Below, one piece after another: positions 9,561 through 21,694 of a DNA stretch of 64,000 bases. Both the position numbers and the translations under genes were made by a program. Below the pieces are notes generated by a model, which worked only from the letters and a program-made list of their open reading frames with translations, was not told the origin of the DNA and made no database searches. Within the stretch, counting starts at the first letter, position 1; every line of letters begins with the position of its first letter. The DNA comes from Bimuria novae-zelandiae CBS 107.79 (Eukaryota; Ascomycota; Dothideomycetes; Pleosporales; Didymosphaeriaceae), in contig ML976748.1 of the NCBI GenBank assembly GCA_010015655.1, positions 120,265 to 184,264 on the forward strand, written 5' to 3'.

Positions 9561-11408
9561 TCAGATCCGCACGGACCAGAACACCGAAAATCTAATCTTT
9601 ACTTCTTAATATCTTACCTAATACTAGAGATATATTAATGTAAATTTCATGTAAGGTGCATATATATATAAAGAATAATATATCAAAATTTTAGGAAGTT
9701 CTATTGGCTCTAGCTATTACAAGGTGCTGTACATACCTAGGCCTATTCAGGATAAGGGGAGGATAGGTTAAGGGTAAAGCGCCTCGCGGATATTTAGTAG
9801 TTAAGAGCTAATAATAACACTAAGGATGTTATAAATAATCTAATCCTATAATAAACTATAAAATAACCAACTTAAAGGTTTACTAATCTATATAGGAAAT
9901 GTACTCGAAGTATCTTAAGTTAACTATAAAAAGTAAGAAAGGTATAGAAAAACTATTAGACTATATACTATTTATTCTAACTCTTACTATTATTTAAATT
10001 ATTATTATAGTCCTACTAAGGCCCTATAGTCCTAAGGAATATTTACTGATATAAAACTTTATTACTATTACGATGCCTATATATAAATATCCTATGCCTT
10101 GTAACGATAGCTATCGTTACTCGTTCCTTTTGGGAATGTATGGCGGCGTGGTATAGGGCGATGTACATTACAATTACGTAACTACTCACCTAAGCTATCT
10201 TACGCTTTTTTATATTCCCTTAACTTAGTTTATTTACTCATAATAGCTTTTTTATTATAATTATTTAGTTTCTTTATTCCTATAGGCTTTATAATCGTAA
10301 CACTATCTTCCCTCTTAAGGCTATTTTCTTAATACTTTATAATATACTACTATACTATTAGCGCGTAAATTTTAATTTTTATAAAGATACGCGTTCTTAC
10401 TTCTCAAAGTAAGTTATAGCCTCTTTTTAATTTCCCTTACTCGGCCCCTAGCGGCTGCTGCGCAGTTTCTCTCTGAGAAAGGCCGTGCTCCGCACGGCCC
10501 TACTAGCTTAATAAACAAACAGGTTTAATGAATAAGATATTATAAAATGCTATTTATATAATAATTTAAATAGTAATTACATTACTAAGCATTTATTTAT
10601 TACTTAATAAGCCTAGTTAGCTTGTTCTGGCGTTAAATCTTTAAAAGCTTTAAAATAAGGAGATAAGGAGCCCTTGTTATTATTACTAATTAGGGTAACT
10701 ATATACTACGTCTTAGCGATAGTAAACTAACTATCTTATACTTATATTATTACTTATTTATTATTAGGAGTAGGTATAGGCGCGACTCCTTTGCGTTATA
10801 GATACTATATATAGGGATCTATGCCATCGTAAATAACGTACGCGATTTAAAGTGCTAGAATTAAGCTCTCTATAATAAAAGGCCTTACCCTAAAGTTACC
10901 TCTTCACTCTAATTATTATATAGATTTCTTATATAATCCCTAGAAGCGCTTAGTTAGTGCTAGGTTAGTAACTTTATACTCCTAACGCGTTAGTTTATCT
11001 ACTAAAGTTTTATATATAGAGCTATTAAATATAGTTATGTAAGACTTATTGCGCGTAATAAGGGAACCCTTATAGTAACGCCTACTTAACTTCTTACCCT
11101 AATTACGTACGTTTATTAGTATCCTTTTTTATATATTAAAATACTTTATAAGCGTCCTTTATTAGCGCGCTACTATAGTAGCTTCTTATTTAGCTATCTT
11201 ATTAACTACCTGCTTTATAGCTATTATACGGTAATCTCTAGCGTAAATAGAACCTCTACTAATATTAAGTATACGTTAATTATACCTATAACGCTTAGCG
11301 TAAGCGTGCTTAATAGCTTTTATTTAGTAGAGAGCTTGCTCTAGGCCTATTACGTTATAGGCTATTACTAAGCTACCTTTAAGCGTTAAAATTACGTCCT
11401 TTACTTAC
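9561..11408. other. RIP-degraded AT-rich DNA, host of the Gypsy insertion
   Basis: About 1.85 kb rich in TA steps and stops on all frames, interrupted at 11409 by the Gypsy element and resuming at 26032. Likely a decayed transposon, as minus-strand frames show scattered protein-like stretches, but I cannot assign a family. A GC-rich island lies near 10441-10500. Confidence 0.4.
10481..10499. repeat. GC-rich perfect hairpin
   Basis: Arms GGCCGTGC and GCACGGCC around TCC, in an otherwise AT-rich stretch. It may be a surviving transposon terminus; no partner found in the window. Confidence 0.45.
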
Positions 11409-11810
11409 TGTTAAGATCCCAAAGAGGTAGCTAGTCTCTAAGGGGCTAAGGTTGGTTCTTGGGCAGGAATACTATAGTAGGATAGAAAAGGGTCGTAGTA
11501 ATAGCTTACGCTTGTCACTAGGGCGTTAGTATTAAAGATGTGTATAATACTATTAAATTAATAAGGTTGCTTATTTAGATCTAAACAATAGATTAATAAA
11601 CAGGTTAAACACGAATACTATAAGGGTATTCGTGCTAAGTTATATATATAACTATTCGTGCCATCCTTTCCTTTCTACTATCCGTTCTTTATTAGGATAG
11701 TATTATTGTCCTAGATATTGCTGCCATCCCTTCCTTGGCAGGATGGTTCTTCTTAGCGGGATGTTAGATTACGTGACCTTAGTAGTGCAGTCCCACCATA
11801 GGTTACCCCG
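11409..11810 (-). repeat. 3' LTR of the Gypsy element, first part (continues at 17268-17316)
   Basis: 402 bp. The remaining 49 bp of the LTR lie at 17268-17316, beyond the inserted Copia element. It aligns end to end with the LTR at 25581-26031. Confidence 0.9.
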
Positions 11811-12102
11811 TGTCAGATTGGAAGGGTAATCTGATAAGATAAAAAGATGATAATTGATTGAGATAAATTAAGGTATGAATTGTGTGTGCTTGTCTCTAAG
11901 AAGTCTAGGACTTTACCTTTTATCTTTAGGTTACCTGCCTAAATATCCCTTGCTTTATTCCTTACTTTATCCTTGCTTTATTCCTTGCTTTATTCCTTGC
12001 GTTATTCCTTACGCGTTAAGCAAGGGCAGAATGCAAGGGCGGAATTTACAGGCATAAGTGCGCCAGCCTCCTTGCAGATGCAAAGGACTATATAATTAGA
12101 CA
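11811..12102 (-). repeat. 3' LTR of Copia A
   Basis: 292 bp. Contains tandem copies of a CCTTGCTTTATT-like unit around 11945-12010, which gives a spurious Pro/Leu-rich open frame. Confidence 0.88.
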
Positions 12103-12444
12103 CACCCCCTCAGCTTAGGCCTATCCTTAAGCTAGACCTTTCGCATTTGTCTATTATTCCAACTTAAAGACCTCTATCCTCTACTATAGATCCTACAGGG
12201 TAACCTCTTAATTAGTAATCTTGTCTAATATATCTTCAAGTCCTAGTTTACTCAGAAACTTGCTCTATTTATTTATAAGCAAGGCCTTTGTGAGTCTATC
12301 TGCAGCCATGTCCTCTAAGCATTAATAGTCTACTTTAATTATTCGTAGTGCGACCTCTTGTCTTAGCTAATAATTATAGATATCTATATAACGGAGCTTA
12401 GTCTGCAACTTGGCAATTTCTTTAGTAATAAGTTAGATTGTTTA

Positions 12445-12696
12445 CTAATTATTATAATTAATTATAATAAGGGAGTCGCTAAGGTTAATCTTTAGCTCCT
12501 TTAGCAATCGGGATATAAATAGTGCCTCCTTAGCCACTTGCGATAGTGCTAGTAATTTAGCTTTAATTATTAATGTAGTAACTGTATCTTGCATATTTGC
12601 TTTCCAGGCGATTAGGCCACTAAACAGCTTAATAATGTATCCTTGTGAGCTCTTGCGGTTAAGTGTATTATTGGCAAAGGATACGTCGCTTGCCAC
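12445..12696 (-). pseudogene. Copia A RNase H fragment
   Basis: An 83-residue open stretch with the Copia RNase H signature: VSFANNTLNRKSSQGY, then LIAWKANMQDTVTT and a LALSQVAKEALFISRLLKEL helix. The rest of the polyprotein (RT, integrase, gag) extends to about 16900 on the minus strand but is stop-ridden. Confidence 0.8.
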
Positions 12697-15600
12697 TTCT
12701 AAAGTATCTACACCCCTAAGCTAAAGACCTAGTAATCTAGTATTAGCAAGGTAGAGGAGAACTTAGTTAGTAGCCACTTAGTGCTCTTTGCTTAGGTTAG
12801 ACAGGAATCGTAATAATCGGGAACTTGCAAAGGCGATATCTAGCTAAGATATAACTATAGCATAGAGAATTAATCCGACTTTACGCTGGTATCGATTAAT
12901 CTTACCCTTACTAGCTAGTCCTGTCCTTAGAAGTAATTCGATTGAACCCATTAAGGTATTATGGCGAATCTTATGGTGATTAATAAGGCGCAATATTTTA
13001 TTAATATATAAAGCTTGTAAAAGCCAGATCTTTCTGCTCGAGCGGTCCCTAATAATTTTAATTCCTAGAAACCACTGCAGGTCTTTGCCACCCGTAAGTG
13101 TAAATTTAGTACCTATTATTGCGAGAGCAGCTTTAGTAGCCTGCTTTTATAACTTATTGTAGGCAATAATAAGGTTATCTACATAGAAGAAGATAATAAT
13201 GCCGTCCTTAATAAGGTAGCATGGCTCGTAGGGCACTGTTTTAAAGCTAATATTACAGAGCGTTAATATGAATTCTCTTTGCTAGAGTAGTGGAGATATG
13301 CGCAGTCTATATAGTGCTTTGTGTAGTTTAAGGACTGTGCCTGCTCGCGAGTAGCCGCGAGGCATTCTTATGTAGATTTCTCTGTCCAGCTTTGCATGGA
13401 CAAACGCGTTGGTAACGTTATGTTAGATAAGCTCTAGGTTAAGCCAAGCTATAATCGCTATAAGCATGCGGAATAATTATCCTATAAGTGTTACGGCGTA
13501 GGTTTCTTATAAGGTAAGGTGCCACTGTTAATTGCCTTGTACTACTAGCCTTGCTTTGCATTTCTGCAATTAATGGTGTTTATTAAATTTGTAGGTATAT
13601 ACCCACATGTAGTTAAGGATTTAATAGCCTGCCACTTTCACTGGAGCGATTGCAACCTCACTCCAGGACTTTATTTCCTTATAGCTCTGTAGATGGGAAC
13701 GTTCTGCTTCCTTCCACATATTATAGAGAGGGTGATTTTCGAGCTTGCTTCGGCATGTAGGTGGCTCTAGAAGCACGCTTTAATGTGGCTTCTTGCCTAA
13801 TATAATTATTCGTCAAAGCTACGCCTTATTAAGAGTCTTGCCTTTGTATTTGCCGCTACTACTAGCTTTAGTGCCTGCCATAAAGGCTGCGGCCTATAGG
13901 CTTGTTTGCCACTGCCCTGTTTACACTCTTTAGGGTAGTATAGCTTAATCGCCTCCTGCCATTAATTATGCAAGGAGTGTCACTAGTAGCAGCGTTAAGG
14001 GAGGTGTTAAATATTTACACCTAACTTTCCTGCCTTGCCTATACTTAAGAGCTCCTTTAACCTCTTCCTCTAGCGCTTTACTAATTATCTTATTCTTAAA
14101 GAAGGACTCAGTAGCATGCTCTTGTAGAGGTAAGGGAGGTAACTCTACTAATCGCACCTAGGCTGCTATTTCTTCTAATATACTATGCATAAGGTTTTCC
14201 ATCAGGTCTTTGGTTTTACCTAAGAACATAGTATCCTCGTTAAATATCACGTTGCAAGTACTAATTGTCTTTGCTAAAGAGGGAATCTATATTCTTTAGA
14301 TATTTATTAATTTATAGCCAACAAGGTAGCCAATCTATGCCTTAAGGTTAAGCCTTTAAAGCCTGCTCTTGCCGCGTTTTATATTATTAGTCATCGTAAA
14401 AGCTTTGCAGCTATATACTTTTAGGTAAGCTTAATTAGGCTTCTTTAGTTAGGTAATAATGCCGTTCTAAAAAGCTACTGTCGTAAAGAACACTTTATAT
14501 AGAGATTGCCATTAATTAGCGTAGTTTGGCGTTTAATTATACAAGTAGACTACGGCTTGGGTAATCTTAGGCCATATCTACTAAGGTAGGTTAGAGTTAA
14601 GTTACATCGCGCGCGCTTTCTCCTTAATTACACCCCCTAAGCGTTTAGCTCCTCTATTTTATACTTAAGTATTAGGTGCTAAAGGCTTAATCTTAATGCC
14701 TTGCGCTAAGCACTACTTCTTAACGTTTACCTTAATAGAGAAGATCTCGTTATTAGATTTAATTACTTTTACTATAATATTATATTATACTTCTATAAAC
14801 TGCATAAAGGTGCTAAGTAATTTGATAATTAACCGTGCTAGGCGGTTATCTTTAAAGTAGAAGTCCCATGCAAAGCCAGAGAATTAGTTAGTAATTAGCA
14901 TTTAGCTCTTCTCTCTTATTAAGCTATCTGCTTTATAGTCGTGAAAATCGATTACGACTCGCTCGCCAGGACCTTCTATTAGATCTCTGGCTTGCCAGCG
15001 TATTTGTCATTTTAGTTTTGCTTTACCGCAGGCATCACACTTAACTATAGGGAGACCTTTAATCCTCACCCCCTTAGATTACTACACGAGGTGTTCGAGG
15101 GCCTAAGGGCCTAGATAGCCTAATTATTAGTGCCAGGTCTACGCGTTTGCCTTCTATAGTCTTTATTTAGTGCGTGTATTAGTCTTGTAAGTGGCGTGCG
15201 TAGCATTAGTAGGAATACTACCTGCTAGCCTTATCTTATGTTCTAAGACCTACTATCCATGCAGCTCTTAGAGTTCTGCTAGCATAGTATTATCTCTTCT
15301 CTTTAGAGTCGTTAGGTCTGCTCTTGTATCCCACCAAAGGCCTTGCCTCCGGAGTAATTAGAACGATACAAGATTATAAAGCAGATTAGGGTATTAGGCT
15401 ACATTATCTAGCTATATTAATTAATTACTATTTACACTCTATACGTTAAGATAAACGCTCCCATATCCTTTAATCTATATTTATGTATTCCCTGCCCATA
15501 TAAAGTCTCCTGGCGCCGGTGGACGGTATGCGACAAAGCGATCGATGTTATTAAAAATATAGCAGGTTGTGCCTAAATTAAGTATAGCTAAGCGTCGCAA

Positions 15601-16970
15601 TAGGTACGTGTTTAGGTTGGTATAGAAGGATGCGGCGTTAAAGCTCGCTAGGATTTTAGTAATCTTGCGTCTATCTAGTCATTCATTATTAGCCTTAGTA
15701 ATTCGAGGTGGAGTGGGAGTGTGTGATTATTTAATTTTAGGTGCCTGTAATTTAGCCTTTTTTGTTCCTTTTAACTTCTCTTAGAAGTCGGTATCAAGTT
15801 CTAGCCTAAGCTTGACCAGCTTTACCATAAGAGGGTTCGGTATAAACCAGTCTGGCTACTTGTCTAAAAAGGCATAGAAATAGTCTTAAAGACTATAGCG
15901 TAGTTCACAAGTAGGGTAGTAATTACCACTAACTATCGTTAGCTTAAGGCTCTAAGGCGACCGCTTAGTTTTAGTACGTTAACTATTATTTTGTTATTTA
16001 TAATTCTAAGATTTTCCCTAACTTTTAGATAATGCTGCTTTATCCACAAGAGAGGCATCCCTGTCTGTGGCCTAGGTAGGTTTACCACCTTCAGCGAGAG
16101 ATAACCCTACAGTAGCAAAAGCGCCCTTTTATTTGCCCTTAATCAGGTGCTATAGGATTATGTAGTCTTAGAAGAGTTTTATTATGTGCTTTTGTAAGAC
16201 AGCTGCATCCTTGCTTCTATATTACTAGAAGGTCGTTACCTATATAGGTACAACATAGACAACTGCCTTTATAAAGTCTTCTTTCACTAAGTTAAGCCTT
16301 TAAAGTTCTAGAACCTAATTAGTCTCTGCTTCTATAGCTGCGTAATTGTACTTAGAGAGCCATGTAGCCTATAATCTAATTGTTCTTATTAGCTTAAGCG
16401 CTTCTTAATACCTTATTCTTAATTATCTATATTCGTCTTAATAGTCAACCCCAATTGTAATTATAAGGTTATTTATCTATTACTTAATTATTTCTCTAAG
16501 AATATAGTAGTTGTTCTAGAGATGCGCGGAGATTATTAACTAGAGAAAGGTGACTACCTTATTAAGGTCTGCCTTTTCTTCTTAATAGGCTCGATCCATG
16601 ACCTTATAGATCTCGAGCTGTCCTTTGTAGTAGTCGCTATCGTCTTTGTATGCTTTCGCGCCTGCTGGCGATAGATAAGATAGTAATATCAGTGCGTTAT
16701 TTAGATTCGCATTCGTGTAGACAGCGTTTGGCTAGTAGTTGCCTATTAACGGCGGTATTGGCATGGCGGGTTTCTGCTTTGGTTTATCTATTAGCGCTGG
16801 GTCAATAATGTTCCAGACCTTGAGGAATTAGCATCTTATTTTAAGCTATTTTAGCCATAGTGTGTAATTCGTGTAGTTAGTTAGGATTACTGTAGGATCT
16901 CTAAGTGTTAATAGGGCCATTGCGATTGGCTTAATAAGGTAGTATTAGTTAAGGCAGTAAGACTCTTAAT

Positions 16971-17262
16971 TGTTAAATTAGAAGAGTAATCTAATAAGAT
17001 AAAAAGATAATAATTAATTAAAATAAATTAAGGTATAAATTGTGTGTGCTTGTCTGTAAGAGGTCTAGGACTTTGCCTTTTATCTTTAGGTTGCCTGCTT
17101 AGATATCCCTTGCTTTATTTCTTACTTTATTCTTGCTTTATTCCTTGCTTTATTCCTTGCGTTATTCCTTGCGCGTTGAGCGAGGGCGGAATGCAAGGGC
17201 GGAATGTACGGGCGTAAGTGCGCCAGCCTCCTTGCAGATGCAAAGGACCATGTAATCGGACA
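16971..17262 (-). repeat. 5' LTR of Copia A
   Basis: 292 bp partner of the LTR at 11811. The internal side is followed, on the minus strand, by ATTAAGAGTCTTACTGCC, the putative primer-binding site. Confidence 0.88.
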
Positions 17263-17267
17263 CCCCG

Positions 17268-17316
17268 CTACGCTCACTGTTGGTTGTTCTTTGTTGCGAT
17301 TATTCAGATCTCAACA
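17268..17316 (-). repeat. Gypsy 3' LTR, second part
   Basis: The 49 bp remainder of the LTR split by the Copia insertion, ending AGATCTCAACA. Confidence 0.9.
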
Positions 17317-17446
17317 TCACCTCCCCTCCTTCCAGATATCGTCCCGATATCCCTGCGCCGTGCCTTGTGGCTGCATAAGCGGCTAGTGAGTATAAATACC
17401 GTAGGTTTCCTCGTCGTGTTCCTGAAACCTGATTGCCTTCCTGACC

Positions 17447-18030
17447 ATGCCTAAGGATCCTAAGCCTCGCAAAGCGCGCGCGCCTCGCAAAAAGACTTCG
17501 ACCTAAGAGCGACACGATCGTGCGGCCCGTGTTCGTGCGTTGTCTAAGGAGATAGTATTTTGTTGTGAAAGGTGTGCAAAGGAAAATTTGCGGTGTTTTG
17601 TGGATACTGTATCTGGTCGCTGTGCTGGCTATATCGCTGCGCACGCGGAGTGCGAGTTATATGTTCCTAAAGAAGAATAGGAAAAGGTGGAGCAGGAGAA
17701 ACGCGAGAAGCATTTAGAGTTAGCTCGTGCTAAGGAGGAAGTATTGCGTAGTTAATAAGAGCTTACTTAACGTAAGCGCGAATTATTAGAGATTAAAAGT
17801 TATAAGTAAGAGTTTACACGTCGTAATTTAGTAATTATAAAGGTTTAGCGGACCTAAGAGGCGGATAGCTTAAGTGTAATTACTTTATTCTAAGGCGTTA
17901 ATTCTTTCGCTAATCTAGGCTAGTCACAGGCTAATAATTTTCCTTTTAATCTATTAATAGATCTCCTTCTTACTAAATTCTTAACTAGTTCTTCTCTAAT
18001 TATCTCCAGTTCTTTCCTGTAGCTTAATAA
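17447..18030 (+). pseudogene. antisense accessory ORF of the Gypsy element with a Zn2Cys6-like finger, RIP-broken
   Basis: A plus-strand frame, opposite to the Gypsy pol, starts at ATG 17447 just inside the 3' LTR. It opens with a basic Lys/Arg/Pro leader. A cysteine cluster follows at 17564-17653 with spacing C-x2-C-x6-C-x8-C-x2-Y-x6-C; the tyrosine (TAT) is where a sixth cysteine (TGT) would complete a fungal Zn2Cys6 finger. Next come a Glu/Lys/Arg-rich heptad-like stretch (EKVEQEKREKHLELARAKEE) suggesting a coiled coil, and a Ser/Asn-rich tail. Several TAA/TAG codons interrupt it, mostly explicable as CAA/CAG converted by RIP. This looks like a real protein gene carried antisense by the retroelement; the function is unknown and the end is approximate. 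Confidence 0.6.
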
Positions 18031-18099
18031 TAGTACTATGCTAATATCTAGTAGCAGTTGCTAAGGTTTGCTTCTAGTTCCTATGTGTCTTCTAAGTAT

Positions 18100-21000
18100 A
18101 GATATCCTTTCTATTTAATAAGGTACGTTCGTGGCTAATTCGTGTGCCGTAGTATCTTTTTAACTTCGAATTTAGTTTCTTTCTCTAGCTAGTGATAGAA
18201 GGTGGTTTTAACTGGCGTTTCCAGGTCTGCGGGTTCAAGTTGGTCTATGTGGAATACTGGGTATATCTTAGCGTCTAGCGGTAGTTCTAATTAGTAGTTA
18301 ACTAGTAATACTTATTTAATAATAAAAAATAGCCTAACCTTAATATAATCTAGTTTCTTGTGGTTTTCCTTCTAGGTTCGAAGATTTTTCGTGAGTAGAT
18401 ATGCTTTATCCCCCTTCTTTAGCTAAGGTGCCGTTTTTCTTTTTTAGTTCGTGTAGGAAATGCTTTACTGTTAAGCTTTCTTAAGATTCTTTTAGAGTTA
18501 TATATATATTTTTTTTATAGTTTCTGCCATGTTTATTGCTTCTTCTGTCCTAATCGCTGTAGGAAGTGTTTAATTAAAGAGATATAGGTATCTTTCGTAG
18601 TTTATATAGAATAGTGTAAATCCTGTTACTGCTAATATCTTATTGTTGTACGCTAATTGTGCTATAGGTAGTAAGAAAATCTAGTTATTCTTTTAGTTAT
18701 TGTAGTAGATGCGTAGGTACGTTTTAATAGTTTAATTTATACGTTCTATTTGTCCGTTGGTTTGCGGATAGTATGCTATTAATAGTTTTTATTTTATTCT
18801 AATTAGTGCTATAAGGGTTATCTAGTAGTTTAAGGTAAAGAGTTTGTCTCTATTGCTGATAATTATTTTTAGAATACCGTGGTGCTATATAAGTTAGTCT
18901 AGAATAAGGAATGCGAGTTTCTTAGCCGTAGTTATCTTTTAATATAGTAGTAACTCTACGTATTTAGTAAATTAATATACGATATTTAGTATCGCGTTGT
19001 AGGTAATTCCTATTATAGGGTCCTTTAACTTTAGTAGTCCTATAATAAAGTCTATAGCGATGTCTTCCTATGGTGTAATAGGTATTTGTATGGCTTATAT
19101 CTCTCTATACTTAAGATGTATGGCGTGCTTATTGCGCTAGCAATCTGCGTATTTACGGATGTAGGTGATTACTACTTCCTTAATTCCCTTAAAGCTGTAA
19201 TTCTGCTGGATAAGTTCTATAGTTTTTCTAATCCCTAGGTGTCCGTACACTAGGTTATTATAGTATTGCCGTATAATTTCTATTCGTAGCTCCTTAGGTA
19301 CTTTTCGTGTGAGTACAAGGAGTTAATTAAGTTTAGCTATTAGTTCTAACAATTTATTAGGGTTCTTCTTTAGTATTATAGAGTATATTTTAACCTTTTT
19401 TCCTTTATTATTTATCCTGCTAAGAGCATCTACTCGTCCGTTTTCTTTACCTAGGATGTACATAATTTTAAATTTATATTATCCTAGCGTTTCTAACTAT
19501 CTCGCTTATTATTAGGTTAGTTCTTTCGTGGTTGTGAAGCGTGTAAGATTCTTATAGTCTATAAAAATTATAAGTTCTAAGTAGCTATGTGCGTAGATCC
19601 TTTAGTGTTTAATAGCCTTTACTATCGCTTGTAGTTCTTTGTCGTGTACTTTGTATTGTAATTCTTCTAATATAAACTTATGTGCGTAGTATATAACTAG
19701 GTGCTATTTGCCATTTTTCTCTTGTTTTGCGCATGCTCTAACTGCTAAGTTACTCGCGTTTGTTTTAATACGCAAAGGTTTATTATTTTAAAAGTATATT
19801 AGGACTAGTAGCGTAATGCATGCTTCTTATAGTGTTTAGAATACTTATTTATATTTTTCTATCTAGTTAAAAGGTTTATCTTTCTTTATAAGGTTAGTAA
19901 GTAGTAGCGTGATCCTTAAGTAGTTCGTAATAAATTATCTATTAAATCTAGTAAATTTAAGGAAGGCTTATACTTCCTTAAAATTAGTAGGTAATTTCTA
20001 CTTCTTTACTTCCTTAATCTTTAAAGGGCTTACTTAAATACCTTTAGTGTTAATAACGTGTCCTAGAAACTCTAATTCCGTGACGTAGAATTTATATTTT
20101 TTAAGTTTTAGCTATAGGTTAGCGCTATCTAGCGCTTATAGTATTATTTATACATGCTACACATAATCTTTCTTGTCTTTAAAGAATACTAGGATGTCGT
20201 CGAGGTAGGCAACTATAAATATATTAAGGTAGTTTTATAGTATATTATTAATTATTACTTAAAATTGCTGGTGCGTTCGTGAGTCCAAAAGGCATAACTT
20301 AGTACTTAAATAGTTTATATCTAGTTCGAAAGGCTGTCTTCTACTTATCACCTGCTACTATTTGTATGAGGTGGTATCCGTCTTATAGGTTAAATTGTGT
20401 AAATATCTTGGCTTGTTCTAGTCTGTCTCGAGGCTCTTGTATATTTAGTAGTAGGTATCTATTCTTAATTATCATGTCGTTTAGCCTCCTGTAGTTAATA
20501 TATAGACGTTATATTCTATCCTTCTTTATAATAAATATTAGGGGTAACGCTGCTAGCAATTCTAACTTGCGTATTTATTACTTATTAAGGGCTTTCTTTA
20601 AGAATTCGCGTGTCTATTAGAGTTCCTTTTTACTTTAGCTATGTAGTGGTCCGAAGGGTGGCGTTTTTCCCTCTTTAAGAATAATGCGGTAATCTTAGTG
20701 TGTATACTTAGGAAGGGCGTTAGCTTCTTTCTCTTCCTAAAATAAATAACTCTATCCTTTATATTTATTAGGGATATTAAGAGGTATACTGTTCTCTTTA
20801 TGCTTGCGCTTTATAATCTAGTAGTTCCTACTAGCGTCTGCTAAGTTAATTTCGCGTTTATTAACTTTTAGTCGCGAGACTATATTGTTAATAGCTCTCT
20901 TATCTACTATTATACTCTATTAATAGGTAGGCTTTACTTATAATACATAGTTACAGCTCGTAAAGGATAGCTTTTTCTTCTTCTAGTTAATCGTAGGGTT

Positions 21001-21600
21001 ATGCTTCCTTAACTAGGGTAGTCTTAAAATTACATCGTAATTAGCTTCCTTAATAATGTTAAGGGTAGTTAATTCCTAGTGTCTATAGATTGTAAGGGTA
21101 GTTTTAACCTCGTATTTAATTATTGCTTTGCCGGGCATTAGCTATTTATTTGCGATATAAATAGCATAGGGTATAGCCTTCTTGCGCTTATAGAGTCTTG
21201 CTCTATTAAGTGCTTTTTTTAATATATAACTCTCTTATGCTCTTAAGTTTAGCATGACTTTTATTTATATTCCTTTAAGCTATACTAGTAGCTTAATTAA
21301 TGCCTAACTATTAGTAGTATTTACTTCTTTAAAGGCGTTTTCCCGCCTAAGCTAAGGTCTAAAAAAGACATTTTCTTTTTAGCTAGCTTTATAGGTTTAA
21401 GGTGTCCTTTATCCTTTTCCTAAAGCTATTATTATATCTTGTTTAGGGAAACTTCACTATCTTCTTCCTTTATTACTATTTTAATCCTAAGGGTTATAGT
21501 CCCTTTTAGTATATAATTAAATCTATGCTTGTTCTTCTGCTCCCTGTGCTCCTTATAGTTAGGGTATAAGTATATATGCTATTTGTCTAACGCGTATTTC
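18100..21600 (-). pseudogene. Gypsy pol remnant (protease, RT, RNase H, integrase, chromodomain-like)
   Basis: Read on the minus strand from right to left. The RT catalytic motif YLDDILVF is intact near 20175-20215. The integrase zinc-finger region near 19090-19190 reads ITYIRKYADC and RNKHAIH, with a typical TxCxxCQRNK layout behind it. The segment near 18120-18260 reads YPVFHIDQLEPAD followed by FEVKKIL, the linker and chromodomain-like end of chromoviral Gypsy elements. Dozens of in-frame stops; non-functional. Confidence 0.8.
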
Positions 21601-21694
21601 CTATTAACTAGTAGTAATATTACTTAGTTTAGTACCTAGTTAAAGTATAAAAAGTATTACGTTTTGCGTTTATCCTAGAGGTAAACATCGCAAT

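Larger units (their letters stand above)
11811..17262 (-). mobile_element. Copia-type LTR retrotransposon (family A) nested in the Gypsy 3' LTR
   Basis: 5452 bp. Both LTRs are 292 bp (TGTCAGATTGG... and TGTTAAATTAG..., both ending in ACA). The 5 bp duplication CCCCG lies at 11806-11810 and 17263-17267. The RNase H region lies near the left LTR on the minus strand, so gag is near the right LTR. A polypurine tract (reverse complement of CACCCCCTCAGC) adjoins the left LTR. Internal frames are degraded by RIP. Confidence 0.92.

Noticed and set aside
11875..12057. Small Leu/Pro/Tyr-rich open frame
   Set aside because: It is the translation of the CCTTGCTTTATT tandem repeat inside the Copia A LTR.
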